37,822 nt of DNA, from positions 1 through 37,822 of the forward strand of contig MFZQ01000005.1 of NCBI GenBank assembly GCA_001789445.1. The letters run 5' to 3'. Positions 1 to 6,834 of this stretch are shown piece after piece. Under the pieces are notes generated by a model. That model was not told where the DNA came from. It worked only from the letters and a program-made list of their open reading frames with translations, and did no database searches. A program made the translations under genes and the position numbers. The stretch's first letter is position 1; each line of letters begins with the position of its first letter. The DNA is from Candidatus Roizmanbacteria bacterium RIFCSPHIGHO2_02_FULL_40_13b. Its GTDB lineage: Bacteria > Patescibacteriota > Microgenomatia > UBA1406 > HO2-37-13b.

Positions 1-1
1 C

Positions 2-85
2 GCACTTGAAGAAGGTGTAAAATTCGCGATACGAGAAGGTGGACACACGGTTGGAGCAGGAGTTGTCACGAAAGTAACAAAATAA
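2..85 (+). CDS. tuf: Elongation factor Tu, C-terminal fragment
   Basis: Only the last 27 codons and the TAA stop lie in the window; the gene begins to the left. The peptide contains FAIREGGHTVGAGVV, the hallmark end of EF-Tu domain III, the beta-barrel that helps hold aminoacyl-tRNA. EF-Tu delivers aminoacyl-tRNA to the ribosomal A site. It sits 24 bp upstream of rpsJ, the usual str-to-S10 operon junction (tuf-rpsJ). The identification is secure; nothing can be said about the missing N-terminal part. Confidence 0.93.
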   Translation, partial: ALEEGVKFAIREGGHTVGAGVVTKVTK

Positions 86-109
86 GGATTTCAAAGCACA
101 TTAAAACGT

Positions 110-421
110 ATGCCAAAAGGAAAGATTCGGATACGACTTAAGTCGTATGACCATAGACTTATTGATGAGACATGCCAAAAGCTCATCGATACCGCAACCA
201 AGACGGGGGCGTCTTTTGTGGGCCCAGTCCCCCTTCCTACCAAAAAAGAGGTATATGTTGTAACTCGTGCCACATTTGTCGACAAAGATAGTCGCGAACA
301 CTTCGGACTCAAAATTCATAAACGACTCCTTGATATCGTTAATCCAACGAACCAAACCATTGATTCTCTCATGCACCTCGACCTCCCTGCTGGAGTGAAC
401 GTAGAAGTCAAGATGGGGTAA
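110..421 (+). CDS. rpsJ: 30S ribosomal protein S10 (uS10, NusE)
   Basis: A 103-residue protein of normal S10 length beginning [18 protein letters not shown], the typical first strand and helix of S10. It is a 30S head protein and, by family knowledge, also the NusE partner in antitermination. It follows tuf by 24 bp and is cut off from rplC by a 351-bp region with its own promoter, so here rpsJ appears to belong to the tuf transcript and not to the rplC transcript. No Shine-Dalgarno lies at the right distance (AAGGAT is about 18 nt from the ATG); T at -1. Confidence 0.97.
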   Translation: MPKGKIRIRLKSYDHRLIDETCQKLIDTATKTGASFVGPVPLPTKKEVYVVTRATFVDKDSREHFGLKIHKRLLDIVNPTNQTIDSLMHLDLPAGVNVEVKMG

Positions 422-461
422 AACCATCCAATATCTTCGCTTGATACCTGTTTTGCTAATT

Positions 462-540
462 TGTCATCCTGGACCGGAGGCCGAAGGCCGCAGGGATAGG
501 ATCCCAGAATGAGATTCTATCGCTACGCTCCAGAATGACA
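462..540. repeat. Palindromic dispersed-repeat-like element A
   Basis: The 79-bp stretch is bounded by an imperfect inverted repeat, TGTCATCCTGG at 462-472 and CCAGAATGACA at 530-540 (10 of 11 match). Inside is a small palindrome GGCC-GAA-GGCC at 479-489. This composition and the TGTCAT ends resemble REP/MITE-like dispersed repeats seen between operons in many bacteria. No open reading frame of note crosses it. Whether it is repeated elsewhere in the genome cannot be seen here. Confidence 0.6.
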
Positions 541-544
541 TTAT

Positions 545-605
545 TGTCATTCCCGCGAAGGCGGGAATCTATTGAAATAGATCCCCGATCAGGTCGGGGA
601 TGACA
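545..605. repeat. Palindromic dispersed-repeat-like element B
   Basis: A 61-bp unit with TGTCAT at 545-550 and ATGACA at 600-605 as inverted ends. It holds two strong hairpins: CCCGC-GAAG-GCGGG at 552-565 and CCCCGA-TCAGG-TCGGGG at 583-599. It directly follows element A and shares its ends, so the two look like a nested or tandem pair of one family. Transcribed, the hairpins would fold and could also mark the end of the tuf-rpsJ transcript, although no run of T follows them. Confidence 0.6.
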
Positions 606-648
606 AAATATTACCTCCACGAGCCATTTGGTATTCATATCTTCTTCC

Positions 649-677
649 TTTACTTATTCAAAGAAATAATGTATAAT
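649..677 (+). promoter_or_regulatory. Promoter for the rplC operon
   Basis: A TTTACT -35-like hexamer at 649-654 is followed after 17 bp by a perfect TATAAT at 672-677, predicting transcription start near 684. It is the only promoter-like sequence I see between rpsJ and rplC, and gives a leader of about 90 nt before the rplC start. That leader is unusually long for this window, where other promoters lie directly next to their start codons. Confidence 0.65.
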
Positions 678-684
678 TTCCCCA

Positions 685-723
685 ATGACGAAAGTTGTGT
701 CAGCAGGAAAAGAAGGAGTTTAA
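685..723 (+). CDS. Possible 12-codon leader peptide of rplC
   Basis: An ATG at 685, practically at the predicted transcription start, opens a 12-codon frame (MTKVVSAGKEGV) ending in TAA at 721-723, seven bases before the 5' arm of the antiterminator-like hairpin. The position would suit a ribosome-controlled attenuator, but the peptide has no run of a regulatory amino acid and the frame may be accidental. An AAGGAG at 713-718 overlaps its end and has no start codon at a normal distance. Confidence 0.2.
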   Translation: MTKVVSAGKEGV

Positions 724-729
724 CAGTAT

Positions 730-772
730 CAGATTGGTTTTTTTAAAAGCCCCAATCTGGGGCTATTTTTTT
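730..772 (+). promoter_or_regulatory. Attenuator with mutually exclusive hairpins before rplC
   Basis: CAGATTGG at 730-737 is exactly complementary to CCAATCTG at 752-759. The same bases 752-759 are part of the terminator hairpin 748-764 (AGCCCC-AATCT-GGGGCT). Only one of the two structures can form, which is the layout of a transcription attenuator with an antiterminator. The terminator T run ends at 772 and the rplC ATG begins at 773. Ribosomal protein operons are commonly autoregulated through leader RNA, so L3, L4 or another protein of this operon is a plausible effector; that part is inference. Confidence 0.6.
748..772 (+). terminator. Intrinsic terminator touching the rplC start codon
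   Basis: A 6-bp stem AGCCCC/GGGGCT with loop AATCT (748-764) is followed by A and seven T residues (766-772). This is a textbook rho-independent terminator in shape, placed in the leader and not after a gene, with no base between its T run and the ATG of rplC. It is best read as a conditional terminator of the attenuator. Confidence 0.7.
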
Positions 773-1447
773 ATGTTAGGTTTTATACTCGCAAAAAAAG
801 GTGAAATGAAGCGAATCTTTGACGACAAAGGTCACAGTATTCCTGTAACGTATCTGCATACGAAACCCTGCTATTTGATCGATCTCAAAAAGGACTCAAA
901 TGGGCATCTTATGTCTGTTAAACTCGGGTCTTGGGCAGTAAAAACTATTGCCAACCCACAAGACGGCGAGCTTAAAAAAGCGGGGATTAAGACCCCGCTT
1001 CGTTTTTTTAAGGAAATTCGAATCGATAAAAAGGGTGAATTTGAATTGATCGAGGATGGCAAAAAGGTTGGAATTAAGATCGGTGAGGTTGAGATGTTCA
1101 TTGGTGACGAAATTAATCCATCGCTCTTTTTCGCTGTTGGAGGTATGGTTGATGTTACCGGAACGTCCAAAGGAAAAGGATTTGCCGGAGTCGTGAAACG
1201 TCACAAATTTGCCGGGGGCCCGCGCACACACGGTCAATCAGATCGTGAACGTGCACCAGGCTCTATTGGAATGGGAACAACCCCTGGGCGTGTATTTAAA
1301 GGCAAACGGATGGCCGGTCGCATGGGAGGAGTTCGTAGTTTGGTAAAAAATCTTCCTATTATAGAAAGTACTGCAGAGTATTTAGTTATCAAAGGTCTTA
1401 TTCCTGGGCCAAAATCAGGACTTTTGGAAGTTATTTCGTCAACGTAA
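773..1447 (+). CDS. rplC: 50S ribosomal protein L3 (uL3)
   Basis: The 224-residue product begins MLGFILAKKGEMKRIFDD, matching the usual L3 start (GILGKK-GMTQIFDE), so ATG 773 is preferred. The frame is open back to a TTG at 695, but that stretch runs through the terminator hairpin and would add 26 residues unlike L3. The core shows GTSKGKGFAGVVKRHKF and SIGMGTTPGRVFKGK, the loop that reaches toward the peptidyl transferase centre. L3 nucleates early 50S assembly. It is the first gene of the long operon and is preceded by the attenuator; rplD follows with a 1-bp gap. Confidence 0.95.
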   Translation: MLGFILAKKGEMKRIFDDKGHSIPVTYLHTKPCYLIDLKKDSNGHLMSVKLGSWAVKTIANPQDGELKKAGIKTPLRFFKEIRIDKKGEFELIEDGKKVGIKIGEVEMFIGDEINPSLFFAVGGMVDVTGTSKGKGFAGVVKRHKFAGGPRTHGQSDRERAPGSIGMGTTPGRVFKGKRMAGRMGGVRSLVKNLPIIESTAEYLVIKGLIPGPKSGLLEVISST

Positions 1448-1448
1448 T

Positions 1449-2132
1449 ATGGCAGAAAAAAAAATACCAGCTAAGCGAGTTACTCACAAAACAATAACAG
1501 CTCCACTTTTTGACCTTACCGGAAAAGAGATTGGTACAGTTCCGCTTCCCGTGGAATTTTTCGCGGTTGAAGGTCCTACATCACTTCTCGCGCAGTATGT
1601 GCGAGTGTACCGAGCAAATCAACGTCAAGGTACATCTTCTTCAAAAACACGCAGTGAAGTGGTAGGCTCAACACGAAAAATTTATAAACAAAAAGGCACC
1701 GGAAGAGCCAGGCACGGCGCACGCAAGGCGCCTATTTTTGTGGGTGGGGGAGTTGCATTTGGGCCGCGTCTTTCAGATCATTCGCTCTCACTTACCAAAA
1801 AACAACGTTCAAAAGCACTATTTATGAGCCTTTCAGCAAAACTTGCGGATAATGGCATTATTGTTATAGAGAAAATGAGTACATTACCTGCCAAAACCAA
1901 ATCAATGAGTGCTCTTCTTAAAGCTCTTAAACTCGATCGAAAAGTGTTACTTGTTCATGCACACGAAGGAACTGACGGTGCGGTTATGGGTGCGCGAAAT
2001 ATAAAAAATGTATTACTTCGAGAAGCTAAGATTCTCAACGCGTATGACGCTCTTTATGCAAACAAAATTATATTTGCTCGGGAAGCAATGGACGAATTTT
2101 TAGCATTTAGAAATCAAAAAAATGAGAATTAA
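1449..2132 (+). CDS. rplD: 50S ribosomal protein L4 (uL4)
   Basis: A 227-residue L4 with the conserved loop KQKGTGRARHGARKAPIFVGGG that extends into the exit tunnel. L4 binds 23S rRNA early in assembly and in many bacteria represses its own operon, which is worth remembering given the leader before rplC. The reading frame overlaps rplW by 11 bp. T at -1 and no Shine-Dalgarno. N-terminal residues 1-25 are lysine rich and slightly longer than in model bacteria. Confidence 0.96.
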   Translation: MAEKKIPAKRVTHKTITAPLFDLTGKEIGTVPLPVEFFAVEGPTSLLAQYVRVYRANQRQGTSSSKTRSEVVGSTRKIYKQKGTGRARHGARKAPIFVGGGVAFGPRLSDHSLSLTKKQRSKALFMSLSAKLADNGIIVIEKMSTLPAKTKSMSALLKALKLDRKVLLVHAHEGTDGAVMGARNIKNVLLREAKILNAYDALYANKIIFAREAMDEFLAFRNQKNEN

Positions 2133-2409
2133 CGACGTACTTGCCAATCCACGTATAACTGAAAAGGCTTTAGCAAAAGCCAAAGGCACAGTATATGCAT
2201 TTGAAGTAGATATGCGTTCAACAAAAGATCAAATTGAGGCAGCTGTTGTTGCGATGTTCAAAGTAAAAGTCGACTCAATAAAAACACTGGTCAAGAAAGG
2301 CAAGATGAAACGTGTTGGAAAAAGAATGAAACCAAAAAAAAGGGGAGATATAAAAATTGCCTATGTGACCGTTAAAACAGGCAAAATAGACGTTTTCCCT
2401 GAATCATAA
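2122..2409 (+). CDS. rplW: 50S ribosomal protein L23 (uL23)
   Basis: A 95-residue L23, starting MRINDVLANPRITEKAL and including the FEVDMRSTKDQIEAAV segment typical of the family. L23 lies at the polypeptide exit and is the docking point for trigger factor and SRP. The start codon lies inside the last codons of rplD, suggesting translational coupling; this is one of only a few starts in the window without T at -1. Confidence 0.95.
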   Translation: MRINDVLANPRITEKALAKAKGTVYAFEVDMRSTKDQIEAAVVAMFKVKVDSIKTLVKKGKMKRVGKRMKPKKRGDIKIAYVTVKTGKIDVFPES

Positions 2410-2413
2410 CCCT

Positions 2414-3187
2414 ATGGAAACCACAAAAATCAGCAAAAAATTACCACGAAATAAAAAACTAACCGTTCTTTTGAAGAAACACTCAGGACGTGACAGCGGC
2501 GGACGGGTGAGTGTAGAGCATCAAGGCGGCCGTCAGAAGCGCTTTTATCGGCTTGTAGACTTTAAGCGAAGCGGTGATCAAAATGCACTCGTTATTGCTA
2601 TTGAATACGATCCAAATCGAGGTGCAGATATTGCGCTTATTGAGTATGAAAATGGTGAAAAAGCCTACATTTTACAACCTGAAGGACTTCTTATCGGAGC
2701 AAAAATTGCATCGGGATCTTTCTCAGAAATCGTTTTGGGAAACACACTTCCCCTAAGTGCAATTCCCCTTGGAACAGAAATTCACAATATTGAACTGTAC
2801 CCAGGTTCAGGAGGTCAGATGGCTCGAGGAGCTGGAACATATGCGATACTTGTTGCAAAAGATGGTCGGTATGCAGACTTGAAATTACCATCTAAAGAGG
2901 TTCGAAAGGTACTTCTTACCTGTCGTGCAACTATTGGCAGGCTCAGTAATAGTGGACTTAAGAATGAAAAAATTGGGACTGCCGGACGGGCTCGTCATAT
3001 GGGAATTCGTCCAACGGTTCGAGGTGTAGCCCAAAACCCTCGTTCACATCCTCATGGTGGCGGAGAATGAAAAACGGGTGAGGCAATGCATCCAAAAACA
3101 GCACAAGGAAGGTCGGCACGTGGAAACCGCACTCGAAATAAGAAAAAATCCAGTCAAAAATTACTCGTTTCACGCCGTAGGCCATAA
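2414..3187 (+). CDS. rplB: 50S ribosomal protein L2 (uL2), interrupted by an in-frame TGA
   Basis: L2 is the most conserved 50S protein near the peptidyl transferase centre. Codons 1-218 run from ATG 2414 to PRSHPHGGGE, then TGA at 3068-3070. The same frame continues for 38 more codons to TAA at 3185-3187, encoding KTGEAMHPK and later RTRNKKKSSQKLLVSRRRP, clearly the L2 C-terminus. L2 proteins read HPHGGGEG at this point, so TGA occupies the conserved glycine. GGA to TGA is one base change. Read through, the protein has 257 residues; the family has about 275, and here the N-terminus is shorter. Error, true nonsense mutation or recoding cannot be separated from the sequence. rplV follows 2 bp later, where rpsS would normally be. 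Confidence 0.9.
3068..3070 (+). other. In-frame TGA at the conserved glycine of L2
   Basis: The codon sits between GAA and AAA in frame with both halves of rplB. Every other gene in the window is open without internal TGA under the standard bacterial code, and rplO appears to use TGA as its stop at 9048-9050. General reassignment of TGA to glycine, known from Gracilibacteria and Absconditabacteria, is therefore not supported here. Confidence 0.9.
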
Positions 3188-3189
3188 CT

Positions 3190-3588
3190 ATGTTGGAATC
3201 AACAATATACATAAAACACAATAGGATTTCCCCCAAAAAACTACGATTTATTCTTGATGATGTGCGCACAATGCGCCCAGATATTGCCCTTACTCGTTTG
3301 CAACTTACCACTACACGAACAAGTAAAGTCTTATCCAAGGCTCTAAAATCGGCTATAACTGCTGCAACTGCTACTTTAAAATCAACACCTGATTTGTTAC
3401 AATTCAAGACTCTTCTTGTCGAGGAAGGCCCACGGCTCAAGCGTATGCGACCAGGCGCTCGCGGAATGGGAAGAATGTTTGTGAAACGAAGTTCACATAT
3501 CAAAATAACGCTTATTCAAAAGAATCCTGTTATTTCAAAACCAGACACCTCGGCAAAAGTATTACCAGTTGGTAAAAGAAGTAAATAA
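3190..3588 (+). CDS. rplV: 50S ribosomal protein L22 (uL22)
   Basis: A 132-residue L22 with the C-terminal hairpin region RMRPGARGMGRMF-KRSSHIKITL, which lines the exit tunnel. About 20 extra residues follow the usual end of the family. It begins 2 bp after the distal rplB stop, with no rpsS between, unlike most bacterial S10 operons. T at -1. Confidence 0.95.
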   Translation: MLESTIYIKHNRISPKKLRFILDDVRTMRPDIALTRLQLTTTRTSKVLSKALKSAITAATATLKSTPDLLQFKTLLVEEGPRLKRMRPGARGMGRMFVKRSSHIKITLIQKNPVISKPDTSAKVLPVGKRSK

Positions 3589-3589
3589 T

Positions 3590-4243
3590 ATGGGACAAAA
3601 AGTTCATCCAAAAGGATTGCGACTCGGGATAACCCAAATGTGGGATTCACGGTGGCTTTTCGGAAATAAAAAAGTGTATCGTGAAACACTTCTTGAAGAT
3701 ATTCATCTTAGGGAGGGACTCATGAAACAATTCGAATTTGCCCACGTGTGTCGTGTGGAAATAGAGCGAGCTATTAACAAGCTTGTTATTACCATGCACG
3801 CAGTAAAACCCGGAATGCTTATCGGACGTGGTGGAAAAGGACTTGAGGATGTAAAGGCGTTTGTCATGAATACAATTGGAGGAGATAAAATTGCTCAAGA
3901 CAAGGTTAAGATGGATCTTAAGATTGAACCAATTAAAAAGCCTTATTTAAATGCATATTACGTTGCTAATGAAATTGGAAGCAAGATTGTTCGAGGGCTT
4001 CCCCATCGAATTGTTATTCATCGAACGCTTGACCGGGTCATGGAGTCTGGTGCAAAAGGGGTAAAAATTCAAATTGGTGGTCGTATTAATGGCGCCAAGA
4101 TTTCACGGCGCGAAAAATACTATCAAGGCACAGTTCCCGTCTCAACAATTCGAGAAGACGTAGATTTTGCAAAATTTCCTGCACTCACCAAGTCGGGATA
4201 CGTAGGTATAAAAGTTTGGATTTCTCGCCCACCTGAAAAATAA
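3590..4243 (+). CDS. rpsC: 30S ribosomal protein S3 (uS3)
   Basis: The protein starts MGQKVHPKGLRLG, the standard S3 start, so ATG 3590 is chosen over the seven-codon longer frame. It has 217 residues. The KH domain motif GMLIGRGGKG lies near residue 75, and the C-terminal domain holds GGRINGAKISRREKYYQG and the TIREDVDFA segment. S3 shapes the mRNA entry site of the 30S head. It follows rplV by 1 bp. Confidence 0.97.
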   Translation: MGQKVHPKGLRLGITQMWDSRWLFGNKKVYRETLLEDIHLREGLMKQFEFAHVCRVEIERAINKLVITMHAVKPGMLIGRGGKGLEDVKAFVMNTIGGDKIAQDKVKMDLKIEPIKKPYLNAYYVANEIGSKIVRGLPHRIVIHRTLDRVMESGAKGVKIQIGGRINGAKISRREKYYQGTVPVSTIREDVDFAKFPALTKSGYVGIKVWISRPPEK

Positions 4244-4245
4244 GT

Positions 4246-4650
4246 ATGTTATCACCAAAAAGACAAAAACATAGAAAGCAATTTCGCGGAATTTGGCGAC
4301 GGATTGCAGTCAAAGGCCAAGAGGTTAATTTTGGCGGATTTGGCATAAAGTCCATGAGTCAAGGTTGGATTACTGACCGACAAATTGAAGCTTGTAGGGT
4401 AATTATGGCACGTGCAACCAAAAAGTCTGGAAAGTTTTGGATTCGGATATTTCCCGACAAACCGTTCACAAAAAAACCACCTGAAGTAACAATGGGATCA
4501 GGAAAGGGTGAAGTTTCACATTTTGTGGCTTCTGTTGTTCCTGGTCGAATTCTTTTTGAAATTGACGGACTAACACCAGAAATCATTAAAGGATTACATG
4601 GAAATATTTCTGCAAAATTACCTATTAAAACACAGCTTGTAACAAAATAA
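4246..4650 (+). CDS. rplP: 50S ribosomal protein L16 (uL16)
   Basis: A 134-residue L16 beginning MLSPKRQKHRKQFRG, the family signature, with RIFPDKPFTKKPPEVTMGSG in the middle. L16 contacts the A-site tRNA and is a late assembly protein. Spacing is 2 bp from rpsC and 1 bp to rpmC; T at -1, no Shine-Dalgarno. Confidence 0.97.
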   Translation: MLSPKRQKHRKQFRGIWRRIAVKGQEVNFGGFGIKSMSQGWITDRQIEACRVIMARATKKSGKFWIRIFPDKPFTKKPPEVTMGSGKGEVSHFVASVVPGRILFEIDGLTPEIIKGLHGNISAKLPIKTQLVTK

Positions 4651-4651
4651 T

Positions 4652-4855
4652 ATGAAAAAGAAAGATTTAGTCAAATTGAGGGAAGAAACGATAGAGTCGC
4701 TTACAAAGAAAGCGCATGTATTAAAGTCAGAAATTGCTCGTATGATTCTTGATTGGAAATCAAACCCGCCAAAAAATACAAATCAAATAAGCAATAAGAA
4801 GCGCGAACTTGCAAATGTTCTTACGATTTTGCGCCAAAAACAATTAACAATTTAA
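4652..4855 (+). CDS. rpmC: 50S ribosomal protein L29 (uL29)
   Basis: A 67-residue lysine-rich all-helical protein in the usual place between rplP and rpsQ. The segment KLREETIESLTKKAHVLKSE and the terminal NKKRELANVLTILRQKQ match the two-helix L29 fold. It sits near the polypeptide exit site next to L23. Confidence 0.92.
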   Translation: MKKKDLVKLREETIESLTKKAHVLKSEIARMILDWKSNPPKNTNQISNKKRELANVLTILRQKQLTI

Positions 4856-4867
4856 CAACTTAATCAT

Positions 4868-5107
4868 ATGGCAAAGAAATTAATCGGAAAAGTAGTTTCA
4901 ACAAAAATGGAAAAGACGATCGTAGTTTCAATCATGCGGTCATTCAAACAACCGCTCTATAAAAAAGTTATTCGAAAACATAAAAAATATAAAGCACACA
5001 ACGAGGACGCATCAATTGTTGAAGGAGACACAGTTGAAATAATTCAAACAAGACCAATCTCTAAGGATAAACATTTTAAAGTTTTGAAGAAAGTAGTTGC
5101 AAACTAA
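4868..5107 (+). CDS. rpsQ: 30S ribosomal protein S17 (uS17)
   Basis: A 79-residue S17 with the family pattern GKVVSTKMEKTIVVSI and RHKKYKAHNED, ending in an OB-fold strand rich in EIIQTRPISKDKHF. S17 is a primary 16S rRNA binder. Twelve bases separate it from rpmC and 2 from rplN. Confidence 0.96.
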   Translation: MAKKLIGKVVSTKMEKTIVVSIMRSFKQPLYKKVIRKHKKYKAHNEDASIVEGDTVEIIQTRPISKDKHFKVLKKVVAN

Positions 5108-5109
5108 TT

Positions 5110-5484
5110 ATGTTACAGCTTAGATCAGTTATGACAGTGGCCGACAACACGGGTGCAAAATTTGCCTATTTAATCGGTATCCCCGGACGTGGTAATAAAA
5201 AAATTGCCAGCATCGGTGACATTATCATGGTCGTTGTAAAACAAGCTGATCCATACGCACAGGTAAAACGAGGAGACAAACTTCCGGCAGTAATAGTTAG
5301 AATAAAGAAAGAAAAAGGGAGAACTGATGGAAGTTACATCCGATTTGATGATAATGCGTGTGTACTTATCCAAGCCAAAGATAATAAAGATCCCAAAGGG
5401 ACGCGTGTATTTGGCCCCGTAGCTCGGGAAGTTAAAGATGCGGGGTTCAATAAAATTGCCAGTTTAGCATCAGAAATTTATTAA
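5110..5484 (+). CDS. rplN: 50S ribosomal protein L14 (uL14)
   Basis: A 124-residue L14 of near-normal length starting MLQLRSVMTVADNTGAK and ending FNKIASLASEIY, both family hallmarks. L14 lies at the subunit interface, is the site of the silencing factor RsfS, and contacts L19. Position between rpsQ and rplX is standard. Confidence 0.97.
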   Translation: MLQLRSVMTVADNTGAKFAYLIGIPGRGNKKIASIGDIIMVVVKQADPYAQVKRGDKLPAVIVRIKKEKGRTDGSYIRFDDNACVLIQAKDNKDPKGTRVFGPVAREVKDAGFNKIASLASEIY

Positions 5485-5489
5485 AGAAT

Positions 5490-5795
5490 ATGAAATTTAA
5501 AAAAGGAGATTTAGTACGAGTAACGGCAGGAAAAGACAAGGGTCGAGAAGGAAAAATAGATCGTGTCTATGCTACGCAACGTAAAGTGCTCGTTCCCGAT
5601 CTAAACGTGTATAAAAAACATGTAAAGAAAAATGAACAAGCTCCTCAAGGTGGACTTGTCGAGATTGCACGACCACTTGCTGTAGGCAAAATTGCGCTTG
5701 TGTGTCCAAAGTGTAAAAAAGTAACACGAATAGGATATGTACTAGAAGGAAAAACTAAGAGCAGAATATGCCGAAAATGTAAAGCAAAAATATAA
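5490..5795 (+). CDS. rplX: 50S ribosomal protein L24 (uL24) with zinc ribbon
   Basis: The 101-residue L24 begins with the KOW-type segment KKGDLVRVTAGKDKGREGKI. Its C-terminus carries CPKC and CRKC pairs, a likely zinc ribbon present in many but not all bacterial L24 proteins. L24 starts 50S assembly. Six bases follow rplN and 2 precede rplE. Confidence 0.96.
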   Translation: MKFKKGDLVRVTAGKDKGREGKIDRVYATQRKVLVPDLNVYKKHVKKNEQAPQGGLVEIARPLAVGKIALVCPKCKKVTRIGYVLEGKTKSRICRKCKAKI

Positions 5796-5797
5796 CT

Positions 5798-6343
5798 ATG
5801 CTATTTAAAGAATATTATCAAAAGGAAGTTGCCCCAGTTCTCAAAAAAGACCTTAAATTGGAGAATATGTTTGAAGTTCCAAAAATGAAAAAAGTAGTTA
5901 TCAATGTTGGTGTAGGGGAGGCGGCCACCGACAAAAAAGTATTAGATCGTGTTGTTGAGGATCTTTCAATAATTTCCGGCCAAAAAGCGGTTATTACAAA
6001 AGCTCGAAAATCAGTCTCTGCGTTCAAGATTAGAAAAGGACTTCCAATTGGGGCTAAAGTAACTCTGCGAGGTGATCGAATGTACTTTTTCATTGAAAAA
6101 CTCATTAAGATTGTTTTGCCACGAATACGAGATTTTAGGGGAATCAGTCCACGAGGAGCCGATGGACGGGGAAATTTCAATTTAGGGATGACTGATCAAA
6201 CACTGTTTCCAGAGATAGAATATGATAAAATAGACAGAATTCGTGGACTGCAAATAACCATTGTGACATCAGCCAAGAATAATTCCGATTTAATTGCATT
6301 ACTTACGTTACTTGGATTTCCTTTTGAGGAAGTAAAAACATAA
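5798..6343 (+). CDS. rplE: 50S ribosomal protein L5 (uL5)
   Basis: A 181-residue L5 of normal length. Recognisable parts are [11 protein letters not shown] near residue 30, [19 protein letters not shown], and the [19 protein letters not shown] segment. L5 holds 5S rRNA in the central protuberance and contacts P-site tRNA. The next gene, rpsZ, follows after 4 bp. Confidence 0.97.
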   Translation: MLFKEYYQKEVAPVLKKDLKLENMFEVPKMKKVVINVGVGEAATDKKVLDRVVEDLSIISGQKAVITKARKSVSAFKIRKGLPIGAKVTLRGDRMYFFIEKLIKIVLPRIRDFRGISPRGADGRGNFNLGMTDQTLFPEIEYDKIDRIRGLQITIVTSAKNNSDLIALLTLLGFPFEEVKT

Positions 6344-6347
6344 AATT

Positions 6348-6533
6348 ATGGCCAAAAAATCTGATGAATTAAAATTTCAAAAACCACAAAAGTATCAGAC
6401 ACGAAATGTAAATCGGTGTCCAATTTGTGGGCGATCACGCGGATATATCCGTAGATTTGGATTATGTAGAATTTGTTTCCGTGAACGTGCACTTACCGGA
6501 CAAATTCCCGGAGTGGTAAAAGTTTCATGGTAA
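6348..6533 (+). CDS. rpsZ: 30S ribosomal protein S14, zinc-binding type (uS14)
   Basis: A 61-residue S14 of the short type with four zinc ligands, C24-x2-C27 and C40-x2-C43, and the typical end [15 protein letters not shown]. The longer zinc-free form is not present in the window. It is followed by rpsS, which is not its usual neighbour. Confidence 0.97.
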   Translation: MAKKSDELKFQKPQKYQTRNVNRCPICGRSRGYIRRFGLCRICFRERALTGQIPGVVKVSW

Positions 6534-6543
6534 TGTAAAAAAT

Positions 6544-6828
6544 ATGTCAAGATCAATAAAAAAAGGCCCATACATTGATGAAAAGTTGTTAAAAAAAGTT
6601 GTGAATCAGAAAGCTACAACTGATAAGACACCGATTAGAACGTGGAGACGTGAAAGTCAGATTCCGCCTGAATTTGTGGGTCACCGATTTGCAGTTCACA
6701 ACGGTCGAAAGTTTATTGATGTTCTCGTTACCGAATCAATGGTTGGACACCGGCTTGGGGAATTTTCTCCAACCCGAACATTTCATGGACATGGAAAGAT
6801 TACCAAGCGTGTACTTGAAAAAACATAA
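6544..6828 (+). CDS. rpsS: 30S ribosomal protein S19 (uS19), displaced in the operon
   Basis: A 94-residue S19 starting [18 protein letters not shown] and containing [19 protein letters not shown] and the end [14 protein letters not shown], so identity is certain. S19 binds the 30S head near S13 and A-site tRNA. In most bacteria rpsS lies between rplB and rplV; here it sits between rpsZ and rpsH, 10 bp after the former and 6 bp before the latter. Confidence 0.97.
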   Translation: MSRSIKKGPYIDEKLLKKVVNQKATTDKTPIRTWRRESQIPPEFVGHRFAVHNGRKFIDVLVTESMVGHRLGEFSPTRTFHGHGKITKRVLEKT

Positions 6829-6834
6829 AAACAT

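Noticed and set aside
422-694. tRNA, tmRNA or other classical RNA gene in the rpsJ-rplC gap
   Set aside because: No cloverleaf, CCA end or tmRNA signature was found; the strong hairpins are explained by palindromic repeats.
695-772. Longer rplC start at TTG 695
   Set aside because: The frame is open, but it runs through the terminator hairpin, has no similarity to L3, and the known L3 N-terminus begins at ATG 773.
2122-2132. rplD-rplW overlap as frameshift site
   Set aside because: Both proteins are complete and of normal length; this is ordinary translational overlap.
3068-3070. General TGA-to-glycine code (code 25)
   Set aside because: Hundreds of other glycines in the window are coded by GGN and no second gene contains internal TGA; rplO seems to end at TGA. 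A single event is more likely.
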